Below, in pieces: positions 47,150 through 57,243 of a stretch of 64,000 bases of DNA. Location: the NCBI GenBank assembly GCA_029216955.1, contig JANAVB010016199.1, positions 10,710,595 to 10,774,594 of the forward strand. The letters are read 5' to 3'. This DNA is from Iris pallida. Its lineage: Eukaryota > Streptophyta > Magnoliopsida > Asparagales > Iridaceae. The first letter of the stretch is position 1. Each line of letters opens with the position of its first letter. Made by a program: the position numbers and the translations under genes. Below the pieces are notes generated by a model. It was given only the letters and a program-made list of their open reading frames with translations. It had not been told where the DNA came from and did not search any database.

Positions 47150-48150
47150 GTATCGGACACGTGTCTGTGTTTAAATTGCAGTGTTTGGTGAAATGCCACT
47201 TAGGTTTTAATGTTGTGTTTTTGTGAAACAAAATATATTTTTGGGTAGCCCTAGACATGTAGGACACAACCCTAGTTGACTGAGCACGTTATCGTGTCGT
47301 GTCCGTGTCCAAAATAGACACAAACACGCTGTGCACACACAGTGCACTGTTCCTGAAACTCGACACTGTTTTCTCCACGAATTGGACACGTGGACACGTG
47401 CCACTTGGCACAGAGGTGGGGGCACCCTCTGACAAGCCTCTCCTCGAGTTTCGTGACACTTCGTGTCGTGTCGAGTGAGAAATTCGACACGCACTGACCG
47501 TGTACTACACTGCACACAGTGTCAAAACACGCACTGAACACGGCCTTCGTGTCGTGTCTAGACACGACGTGGACACAAAGTGTCATGCCTAATCCCTAGC
47601 CCTAGACCTAGGCTACACCCTGACACGAGCACGACACGTATCCACGTGTGTGTCGTGTCTACGAGGCTCTGTCCTCGCTGCACAAGGCACCGCACTGTGC
47701 CTGTGTTCTCCCCTGCTACTCGGGCTAGACACAGGACACAACACGACACTATATGGCACAAAACTTTGTAGACACATGGGTCTAATGTCTGACACGACAC
47801 ATACAAAGTTTGGGTCGAGTTGGTTTGGTATTCACGATGTTATCAAGCTCGCACTGAATTGTGTTGTCCACACACACACGCACAGTTAGGCTCTGATACG
47901 GGCTCGGACACGACACTGTGTGACACTTGGACACGTATCAGGCTATGGGACACCTAGACCTACCCTAGGCAAACCTACACACGTGTGCACGAGACACATG
48001 GACACGTGTGTCGTGTCCTACACGCGTGTGCACCTTAGCACGACACTGTGTACTGTCAATTTACCCGATTTGGGTTTTTGACTACTGGACACGCCATGTC
48101 ATGTCGTGGTGGACTCCCATGGACACACACGATACGTGTACACATGGGAA
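47150..48150. repeat. GACACG/CGTGTC-dense stretch in solo LTR
   Basis: More than fifteen GACACG or CGTGTC hexamers in the first 450 bp alone, many overlapping as CGTGTCGTGTC or GACACGTG. The stretch is homologous in character and position to the E2 LTR stretches. Confidence 0.65.
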
Positions 48151-48761
48151 CACGTTTACCAACCCTTGGTTTTAGGTCTTAGCTAGGTTTTGTATATTAA
48201 ATTTGGTTTTTCCCACTGTTCAGTTAATGAACAGTATTCCCTGTTATTTTTTCAGTATTTTAAAATGAAATTCAAATTGATTTCTATGTATGTATATACG
48301 TATTTTTGGGTGTATATATATTGTATACATATGTATATATGTATATGTGTGTGTATGTGAGTATGTGAGTGTATATATGTGTGTGTAGGTATAGATATAG
48401 GTATGTATGTGTATATGTATATATATGCATATATGTATGTGTGTGGGTTGGGTTCCTTCTCAGATTTCTAGGGTTTAAAACCCCCCTGCTGTGTTTCACC
48501 CCACTGCCACTTGCCACTGTCACACTCTCACTCTCCTTCCCTCTCTCTCTATATATTGTAGTGTACATATATATATGGGGTATTATATAGTGTACCATAT
48601 ATATAGGGTATTATATAGTGTATCATATATATACATAGAGTATTATATATATAGTTGGGTATACATGTAGATTATATATATATATAGGTATTATATATAT
48701 AGAGGGGCTATATGTGGGTATCATGTAGGTTGGCTATATAGGGTTGTATAGATGTGTATGG

Positions 48762-48765
<4 letters not shown>

Positions 48766-48848
<83 letters not shown>
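48766..48848. repeat. (TA)n microsatellite in solo LTR
   Basis: An uninterrupted TA run of about 80 bp, flanked by degenerate TATATAGGGTATTATATAG words from 48560 to 48900. Confidence 0.95.
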
Positions 48849-48851
<3 letters not shown>

Positions 48852-49009
48852 TTGTGGGTATTATATATATAGTTGGGTATATATGTAGGTTATATATGGT
48901 ATGGATGTATGGCTATAGACACCTATATGAGATACCTATACATGGTATCTAGTTACACTAGCCTATAGCCTATGGTTAGTGAGTTTGAAATTGACCAATA
49001 GGCTTAGTA

Positions 49010-49790
49010 GGCCTAGGTTGACTAGTAAGTTGACCCTTGTTGACCATGGTTGACCAAAGTCAACTATAGGTCAACCTTGACCTAGAATGGACTTGGATGG
49101 GTATAGAAGGGACTAGTTGACTAAGATTGAGTAAACCCTAGACTATTAGCTAGCTATTTGAGTTGACCTATATGTGAGTGCCCTAAGTATATAAGGGTAT
49201 TTGTGTGACTTGGGTTATATGGATAGTTACATGTCAATTAAGATATGTATGGGGTTAAGTGAGATACATAGAGTTGAGTCATGACTTGAGTTGGAGAATG
49301 GGATTAGCTTGATTACAGGATTAAGGTTGGTATTGTACTATATATATTTTGTGTGATATACTTGTAGATAATTGGTTATACCTTAACATTGTGGTATAGT
49401 ATCTTAGGTATCCTAAGACATGTTAGCCTATGATTGGTTTGAGTTAGCCTTATAGAGTTGACCCTTGACCTAATTACCTTATTGACTAGTCTATGATTAA
49501 CCAAAACCTTAGTTAGTCTAAGATTGACCTAGACTTTGACCATGTTGACTAGTATTGACTAATCTGACCATTATTGACTAAACCCTAGATAACTTGACTA
49601 GTTTGGCTAGAATATTTGACCAAGAGTTGACTTTAACCTAGATTAGACTTGTTTAACCTTGTTTGACCTTGTATGACTTAGTTTAACTTCTTGTGACCTA
49701 GTATGACTTAATTTGACTTAATTTGACTTAGTTTGACTGTAGTGTTGACCAAGTTTGACTTTGACCTAGATTGGCTTAGAATTTATATAG
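49010..49790 (+). promoter_or_regulatory. TTGAC (W-box-like) cluster in solo LTR
   Basis: Dozens of TTGAC pentamers, chiefly TTGACC and TTGACT, nearly all on the plus strand, with densest runs at 49015-49090 and 49440-49770. It matches L0 13930-14095 in place and orientation relative to the LTR. The role is inferred from the WRKY core TTGACY. Confidence 0.5.
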
Positions 49791-50651
49791 ATTGCATCGT
49801 AGATTTCATTTACCTTTATTTTGGACATGTCATAACTGTATTGCTCTATTTTAGGACATTGTGACCCTGGTACAGACATCTAATATTACATTACTCTTTT
49901 CAGAGTATCAGGCGAGTACATTCTCTGATAGTTCTCTCATTTATTTTTTAATTACTGTATTTCAGTTCTAGTTAGTTCTATATGATTCTCTGTATCAACA
50001 CGTATGGATATTTCTCGATTCATGTATCGACACATACCTTACTTGCTGGCCTCTATTACTGGAGTCATTGGTATCATTCTGGAATCATCACGTATTGGCC
50101 AGACTCATCTCGATTCTTTTTGTCGATTTTGGATTCACTTGCTGGGCGGGGAAATATTGAGTAAGACATGTAGACATACCCCAAATCCGGAATCTCCCAC
50201 TGGAATCTACCGAAAGCATAGCCATCTCTTGCCCGATCAGTGAGAGATGTGCCTGATACCTACAGCCGTTTACATGTCGACCTCGGTATTTTAAAACACA
50301 CTGTTAGATCATAGTTGGACTCACCCTGGATTTATTGATCACTGTTGGACTCATCTTGTACTGGAAATCATCTGGTATCGGATTATATGGACTGGACTCA
50401 CACTGGGATTACATTAGACTTATATCGTACTGTCTGGACTCATACATGTTATTCTAGTTCAGTTAGCTTTTATTACAGTCTTCATTGCCATGATTCTTCT
50501 CTTGTTTTAGTTACCTTTCTTTTCTTGTATCTTACTGTTTCTCTATGCCATCATTACCTGTATAAAACTGCCATGCTCATCAATAAAACTGTCTATAACT
50601 GCTTTATAGTTCTTTGTCATTCACTTGGGTTTTTCTAGATGAGTTGTACTC

Positions 50652-50771
50652 GTTCCCGTCCTGATTGGACCTGTTGAAAATATTACAGATGATAATCCTG
50701 AGGACACATGCCCTACTTACCATGGACCTGGCGAGGGATTAGCTACCTTTGGTTCCGACTCTCAGGAGTGA
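50652..50771 (+). other. Decayed acidic LTR ORF in solo LTR
   Basis: An open frame of 39 codons, without its own ATG, reading VPVLIGPVENITDDNPEDT and ending FGSDSQE before TGA. It is homologous at its start to the E2 ORF 42888-43058. The upstream ATG seen in E2 is out of frame here because of a small deletion. Confidence 0.4.
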
Positions 50772-52569
50772 TTCAGGAGATTAGCTAGTAGACTACTTTA
50801 GCTTTCATGTTTTGGCTTGTTGTATTAAAGTTAAGATATTGAGTTTGTATTAAGTTTGTTTGAGATGATATTGTATTATTTTAGTAGTTAGTTGTTGTTG
50901 TCTTTAATTCCTTAGATATAACTTCTGTGTTTTCTTATCGTGTTTTAGACTGTGTTTGAGTATATCCTACCCTTTACTTGTTCTCCATTCGGAGCTGATA
51001 TCTGGACAAGTACTTTTTATACACTGCATGAGATTAGTTAGTAACCTAGGACAGCTTACTACCGCCGATAATGCGGCGTAGGCTGGACGTAACCACTTCT
51101 CGTGCCCCTATACAGGGTGCGGGTCGTGACACCATGTGTACGCCAAGTGATGGGCTACACGCTCGTGTCACCACGAGGTGTCCACGTGGCGTGTCCGTGC
51201 GACACGATACGCTCGAAGTTGGCTCTGTGCGTGTGTGCACAGTGCAGTGTAAAATTGGTACGATCGTGATTTCGTGTTCGACTCGACACAACGTGTCATG
51301 AAACTCGAGGGGGGTCTGACAGTGATGGCCCCCACCTCTGTGTCAAATTACACGTGTCCACGTGTCCTGTGTAGGGAGGAATAGAGGTCGGGTAGCATGG
51401 GACAGAACTGGACTCAGTTCCAGCGTGTTCGTGTCCCTCGTGTGGACACGACACAGCATGAAATACCTAAGTGTCAACACAAACATTCAAGAGGGATCCT
51501 AGATCTACAATCCTATTCAAAATAATTTCGAAAATAACACAAAAAGTCTCTTTGTGGCATTTCGACAAACAGTTAAGGGACAGGTCTGATACGTGTCCAA
51601 ACGGACACGAAACTTATGAAACTCGACACAAAATCAATGCAAACACTTAGGGGACTCCTAGGGCTTCCTAAATATGTAAAGAAATCGGAATTTCATTAAG
51701 GAATGAGGAAGTTACCTATACTTGAACTTTCAAGAAAAACCCCCTTCTCTAGAGCTCTTCTCCTTGATGTCCCAATCCAACAAATCCACAACAAACTGAA
51801 ATGAAACTTCAATAACAGCAAGAATAGGTGTATTAAAACCTAATGGAAGAGATTTGAATAAAAAAGGAAATGGGATAGAGTTCTAGGGATTAAATGATGT
51901 AGGAACAAACCTTTCCTTCTAGACTTGAGTTTTCCTAAGAAAGAGGCAACCCTAAACTAAGAGAGTATTTATAGGGTGGTGTTCCCAAGGAGGATATGGT
52001 GGCTGGCCACTTAAGTCTAGGGCTAGGGTTTTGGAAATTGTCTTGGGCTTTGGGCCAAACTACAAGGCTTTGAGTTAAATGATTAACCAAAGGCTCTAAA
52101 TCATAAGCCATGACTTATGACTTTCTAAATCCTAGTGCTAACTAGAGTCTAATGACCAACCCAAAGATTAGCTTAGGTTAGACTAGAGTCATATAACCTA
52201 ACCAAGTCCATACTAACTAGGGTTAGCTTCTAGGTTGGTCTACAAGGGTCAAACTAGTCAAAGTCAACCTAGTCCAAACAATTCTAAAATAATTCCTAAA
52301 AATTCCCATAAATTCCAATAAATTCTAATAAATTTAAATAATAATTAATAATCCCAAATAATTCTTAAAATTATAAAAATGACTAAAATATCCCTCAGTC
52401 TGGAAATGAACACTAGCAAGACACCAAATCATAAGTCATAAATTTAAATAGTTTAAAAATAATTAAAAATCACTAAAAATTATAACATGAAATAAATACC
52501 ATTAAATAATAATTATAATTACAAAATTTCAAAATTACCCTCTTCTGGAAAACTGGGTGTTACACCTGA

Positions 52570-53089
52570 TAGTTAACAAGACTAGTATTGATCCCTATAT
52601 TGTCCTGCTATGAGTCATGGGTGATTCATTTTGTAGGTCTAGCTAGGTGCATGCCAACTTGTAGTTAATGATGTTTGTTGACATTCAATTTTTTTTTCTG
52701 TAACACATTCTTTTTGCTCATATGTTCTAGCATGCAAGATACACCTACTATATATGGTACCCATCATTTTTTTATACAATCAAGTTAGAATCTCAGATTA
52801 ATAACTTCAGATAATATAGGGGTGTGAAATGGACACACTGATCTACTCAAGAGACATGCCAAACTGGAGATGTGTCCATATCATGTCATGGCCATGTCTG
52901 TGTAATGTAACAAAGATGTTGAGCTCTTTGGACTTCAATTTAGGGTGAATGTGTCAGAGCTTGTTTCTTTATCTTGTGTTCTATTGCCTTGGCTACTGTT
53001 CATGGTTTCTTTGCTATCCTCATATAATCACTTGCACAATCCTGTAAATTTATTTGTTTAAAAAATGCTTATCCTATGTTGTAACTCAG
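52570..53089 (+). other. Intron-like CACTA interior right of E2
   Basis: An AT-rich stretch without a recognised exon, ending in the acceptor GTAACTCAG of the first sigma-factor exon. Confidence 0.5.
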
Positions 53090-54732
53090 ATTCAACAGTG
53101 GGTGGCAGGGTAGCTTCATCTGAACCAGGAAGATCCAACCAAAATCTTGTTCTAGAGGGAGGTAAAATTTTTCTTAGAGAGAGTTTCAAGTTTTCCACTA
53201 GTTCTCCTGGAGTAGTACAAAGCATTGACAAGACCTCTGCTGACAACAGTAGCGTGAAGGTTTGTTCTATCAGAGAATCATTCTTTCTTGTGATTTTGCT
53301 TGCAATATCTTGTGGAATTAGAAGAAATGCTGAACCCTCCCTTTTTTGTTTTTGAAATTTCAGATAAACGGTGAGATGTTCAGTAATGGGTCTCATATTT
53401 TGAGTGGACCCATGAAAATCATAGATGATGCATCCATATATGTTGTCAGTTTAAGATCAAGTAGCCATTTGCATTTTAACTTACTAATGGAAAATCTTGG
53501 TGATATAGAAGATATCCTTACACGTAAAGATGTGGTAACGTTGGAACGAGAGATCCTCTCACATATAGGAAGCCTTGGAGCTCTGGAATTATTTCATGCC
53601 TGTCTCTCTAGGACCCTTAAGGCACCAAGTGCTGCAAACCCATTATCACTGATAACAAGGCATTTTAGCAAATTTCTAATAAATTCCCCTGAGGTCCAGA
53701 AAAAGGATACTATAATTTTTTGCACTGGGAAAAAGGAAGAGAGAAAACTGAGAAGAACAAGAGCATCTTTGAAAAGAAATCATATAGTTGAGGAGTCTAA
53801 AGTTTCGACTTCCCGCAGTTCTGGTGGTCATAAGGTCTCTTCAAAGTCAAATAGTAGATCTTTAATTGCACGCAGTGAATCAAAAATGTCCAAGGCGGTA
53901 AAGGTAATTCCTCTTTCCATGTTATGTCATAATTTATTATTTATTCAGCAAGGATTAATCTGACAAGTCGTACTCTTGTGTATAGGAGGTTGCAAATCTA
54001 GAAAGAACCCGTTCAAGATTGGAAGGGGAAATTGGACAACTGATCAGTTATGCTAGGTGGGCAGAAGCAGCTGGAATCAATCAGAAGATACTTCAGCAGA
54101 GATTGTAATTTGGTTGGTTTTGCAGAGATAAACTTATAAGGAGTACACACTCCTTAGTTGTATACTTCGCTAGAAACTACAGGGGAATAGGGATAGCCTT
54201 TGATGATCTACTCCAGGTCCAGCAAGATGCACCTTTGTCCATTTGTTAATGATAAAGTTGGGTTGTTATAATAGTATGACTTTAAAAACCATATCGATAT
54301 ACCACAGGCAGGAAAAATGGGTGTGCTGAAAGGTGCAGAGAGGTTTGACAGCACAAAGGGATATCAGTTCTCAACCTATGTTCGGTACTGGATTAGAAAA
54401 GCAATGTTGACACTTGTAGCAAAGCATTCCAAAGGAATTCACATACCTGTACGTCGAATTGGATCCCTTTTTTTTTACTGTTTGTGGTTGGTCTTTTGTT
54501 GTTTGATAAATTGTGTTAGTTGCCTTTGCAGGTGTCTGTGGACAAATTTGTTAAGCGAGTACAAATGGCCAGAAAAACCTTCTACATTGGAGAAGGTAGG
54601 TACCCAGAAGATGATAAGATGGCTGAGCTCACTGGTCTTCCATTGGCTAAAGTTAGATTAGCTAAACATTGCTCTAGAGTTGGGGGTTCATTAGATCAAG
54701 AAATGGGAGCTGGACATCGCACAAAATTCATG
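53090..54732 (+). pseudogene. Plastid sigma factor (sigma-70 type) fragment, five exons
   Basis: Exons with GT-AG borders lie at 53090-53259, 53364-53903, 53986-54216, 54308-54448 and 54532-54732. The last three carry sigma-70 region 1.2 to 3: EVANLERTRSRLEGEIGQLI, region 2 with [19 protein letters not shown], then [20 protein letters not shown] and IRKAM (core-binding and -10 recognition helices), and region 3 with [20 protein letters not shown]. The second exon has the basic KKEERKLRRTRAS linker seen in plant nuclear-encoded plastid sigma factors (SIG family). An in-frame TAA at 54106-54108 breaks it before the FGWFCRDKL motif. Region 4, needed for -35 binding, and the N-terminal transit peptide are missing. 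Which SIG paralogue it derives from is not clear. Confidence 0.85.
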
Positions 54733-55342
54733 GTACGATTCGATTTCATCTCTCTCTCTGTCTCTCACACACCGACACACCCGCACACTCAATTGCTTGT
54801 ATTTCACAAACCCATATATGGGTAGTAGCAACAGAAGATTGACGTCATATTCGTCACTATCTTCTTCCTTTTTCTGTAGCGGCCATGTGGTTATAAACCA
54901 ATATTTGTTATTGTCAAAGTGTATTGGTGCAGTGTTCAAGTTCATGTGCCACCATATATAACTCTGATATCATATATAACTCCGATTTCTATTAAGCTGC
55001 CAGATTGTAGACATACATTTTTAAAGAAAAGAACAAAGTAAGCGGTACACTACTGCAATTTGGGTATAAAATGGGAAGTTTGCAGATTTTTCACCTCTCT
55101 GTTAATTTATTTGCCAGCATACCCTTCCTTCAGGGGAGGGAGGTCATACAAAACGGATGGCTATTTACTGAGACTTTTGACCGTTTATTCATATAATATA
55201 TTTTATAGAAATTTAAAGACAAAGGGCAGTTTGGAGTTTATGTTTGGGGTTATTGGATTTGGATTGTCATTCTTTCCTTCAAATATAAGAAAATTAGTTT
55301 CACTCGTCTGAATCTGATTAGTTATCCGCCATGATTCTTTAG

Positions 55343-55460
55343 GCGCTTTAAAACTTCTGGTCTTGGGAAGAGCTATCAAATGGAAGTATCTTCGAGTGAA
55401 TGGCTGTGGAAGAGGTGACTATGTCCAAGTACCTATTGTTCAAGGAAGAGCTCTCAGATG
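55343..55460 (+). pseudogene. Unidentified exon-like segment after sigma fragment
   Basis: Bounded by an acceptor (TTCTTTAG) and a possible donor (ATG/GTGGGC at 55460/55461), with one frame open throughout reading LKLLVLGRAIKWKYLRVN and then GCGRGDYVQVPIVQGRAL. It does not match the expected sigma region 3-4 exon, so it may come from a fourth gene. I do not recognise it. The stretch 54733-55342 is intron-like, and 55461-55640 leads into the subterminal repeats. Confidence 0.3.
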
Positions 55461-55639
55461 GTGGGCACACTGCTATCAATTCTAACTTGTTTTATTTTGT
55501 TAAACTTGGTAGCATTGTAAAATATTGTATTTTGTTTAATGAAAGTTTATTTTTTTGACTTATATATTGTTTGAACTTATAACGTTAATTGGAGTGTGGT
55601 TTAATTACTCATTAGGAAGCCAATTGAATACAAGTGCAT

Positions 55640-56018
55640 GGCTAATATATCCAAATTATTTTTTTTTATTTTCTTTACCTATACCAACGTTTATGTTAAA
55701 ATGTTGGAAAAAGTTTGGAAAAGCAAACAACGTTTTTTTTAAAAATGGTTGGGGAAGAAGTTTAGTTTCTAACATTTTTATTAAAACGTTGAAAAATTAG
55801 TAGATATTATTTCATAATTTTTGACGTTTATTAAATGTTGTTGCAAACGTCGTCTTTACCTATACTCACGTTTATCTAAAATGTTAGAAATTCCCAACTG
55901 CGGCAACGACGACGTTTTTCGAAAACGTTAAAAAAATGTCGGGAATTCCTATGCCAACGTTTTTGACCTTTTTTGCGACGTTTATAAATCGTTGGGAAAA
56001 ATTAATTTTCTTGTAGTG
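55640..56018. repeat. CACTA right TIR and subterminal repeats
   Basis: Repeated AACGTTT/AAACGTT words in both orientations (near 55686, 55728, 55785, 55826, 55868, 55913, 55925, 55957, 55978) end in the terminal TTTTCTTGTAGTG. It mirrors the left end. Confidence 0.8.
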
Positions 56019-56021
56019 TCT

Positions 56022-57010
56022 CTTGCAGTATGCGCAAGAAAAGTACATCGGAGCCTGAATCTGTCTCTGCTGCCTCGGCGATGTCGGTGCTCGAACATGA
56101 TGCTGATGCTAAGGTGACCTCTGCTGAGTGTCGGTCCGCTTCAGTGGACCCTGGGAACTGCTGGCGCCAATGTCTCTGTCCCGCTTAAGCTTCGGATCCA
56201 TCTTCTTCTCCACTCCCTGAGCAACGTTAAGGATGCTTGCATAGGTAGTGGCCTGACTAATAGCTACTGCATGTCGCAGCTCCCTAGTGAGACCCTTCTT
56301 GAACTTCCAAGCCCTCTCCTTCGGCGTGCTGACTAGGTTCTCTGTGAACCTGCTGAGTCGAGTGAACTCCGAGGTATACTGGGCCACTGTCATACTCCCC
56401 TGCTGCAATGCTTCAATTTGCATCCTAAGCTCGTCCCGCTCCACATCCGGGAAGAACTTCTCCGGGAATAGCAGTTTGAAATTCTTCCAAGAAACTCCGG
56501 GCTCTGCTGACTGGGGCTCCTCCCGGTACCAAGCCCTAGCGATGTCGAAAAGTCGCATGCTTGCAACTTTGACCTGCAAATCATCCGGGATCCTTGCCAT
56601 CTTCAATGACCGTTCAGCATTCTCCAGCCACTCGTCTGCGTAGACTATTCCCTCATTGCCCCAAAAATCCATCGGACAGAGGAATTGATAGTCCTTGGCA
56701 GTCCCTGGCCTCGGCACTGCTGGTGCTGCACGTGCTGGCGGTGCTGGTGGAGCTGGCTCTCTGGTCCTGAGTGCGTCGACGACGGTCGCTCTGAACTGTG
56801 CGGCCTGCTGACTCTGAGTCTCTTTGAATTGCGCAGCCTGTTGATTCTGGGCCTCCATGAATTGCTGGAACATGGCCATCACTTGCGTGCCATCAAACGT
56901 CATTGTCGGAGGAAGCGGCTGAGGCGGAGGCGGTGGAAGCTGCTCCTGTGCACTGGGTGCAGGCTGCTCACTGGTCCCAGCGTTCGTCGTGGCGACCGTC
57001 CTGTAACAAA
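56022..57010 (-). pseudogene. E3 gag, N-terminal part
   Basis: The open frame runs from upstream of MTFDGTQVMAMFQQFMEAQN (Met at 56903; a Pro/Gln-rich frame extends to about 57010). The gag domain contains WGNEGIVYADEWLENAERSL, DIARAWYREEPQS, WKNFKLLFPEKFFPD and YTSEFTRLSRF. A stop near 56107 precedes the continuing frame into FSCAYCKR, the first half of a CCHC knuckle at the CACTA junction. The remainder is at 32225-32380. It is similar to the E2 gag over the YADEW...ARIP region. Confidence 0.88.
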
Positions 57011-57243
57011 AAAATAAACTGTTGATTGCTATGTCCTAGAAAAAATCATAAACTATCCTAAAAATCACAAGTAAAATCAAAATTTTAAATTTAACATCAA
57101 TAACCATAAACCATAAATCATAAACCATTTTTTCGCGGTTCCTATGCTGTGATGAGTTTTCCTTAGCTTCCGCTGGTCCCCTAAGAATACTTTATAGCCT
57201 AAGTGTCATTAGGATAGACCTGCATGGGCCACCACTAAAAACA
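57011..57243 (-). other. E3 leader with conserved 16-nt block
   Basis: Plus-strand GACCTGCATGGGCCAC at 57217-57232, eleven bases from the LTR, the same as in E1 and E2. Otherwise AT-rich and noncoding. Confidence 0.55.

Larger units (their letters stand above)
46199..51131 (+). mobile_element. Solo LTR (family A) inverted inside E2 5' LTR
   Basis: It starts TGTAACACCCAGTTTTCTGA and ends GGGTCGTGACA, with a perfect 5-bp duplication CCATG at 46194-46198 and 51132-51136. At 4933 bp with no internal genes, it is a solo LTR. It belongs to the same broad family as E2's own LTRs: both ends and the CCTACGCCGC...GGCGGTAG block match in reverse complement. It is therefore a relative inserted head-to-tail opposite to its host LTR. 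Confidence 0.93.
35302..52564 (-). mobile_element. Gypsy-type gag-only element E2 with giant LTRs
   Basis: LTRs at 35302-40439 (5138 bp) and 42513-52564 (about 5114 bp after removing a nested solo LTR) flank an internal region of only 2.07 kb. A perfect 5-bp duplication CCTGA lies at 35297-35301 and 52565-52569. Only gag with two zinc knuckles is encoded, so this is a TR-GAG/LARD-like non-autonomous element. On the minus strand the LTR starts TGTAACA and ends GGGTCGTGACA. Confidence 0.92.
42513..52564 (-). mobile_element. E2 5' LTR, interrupted by solo LTR 46199-51131
   Basis: From TGTCACGACCCGCACCC at 42513 to GGGTGTTACA at 52564. The LTR is continuous with its partner if 46199-51131 and one CCATG are removed (GTCCATG then TGTACGCC, as at 39004-39015). 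Its TATA box is at 51966-51973. (TA)n at 44123-44152, the ACATGA array at 43382-43471 and the GTCAA cluster near 43795-43945 match the other LTR. Confidence 0.92.
32384..56018 (+). mobile_element. Non-autonomous CACTA (En/Spm) element carrying host gene fragments
   Basis: Both ends match in inverted orientation: CACTACAAGAAAAT at 32384 and its complement ending TTTTCTTGTAGTG at 56018. They are flanked by the 3-bp duplication TCT (32381-32383 and 56019-56021), as for CACTA transposons. Without the nested E2 (35302-52564) it is about 6.4 kb. No transposase (TNPD/TNPA) is recognisable. Instead it holds a leader and first exon (33253-33343), KEG exons (34137-34617), sigma-factor exons (53090-54732) and an unidentified exon (55343-55460), all plus strand. 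That is the arrangement called Pack-CACTA. The strand given is that of the captured fragments. Confidence 0.88.

Noticed and set aside
47207..47889. Cys/Arg/Thr-rich ORFs on both strands in the solo LTR
   Set aside because: Produced by the GACACG/CGTGTC-dense stretch; open frames occur on both strands at once.
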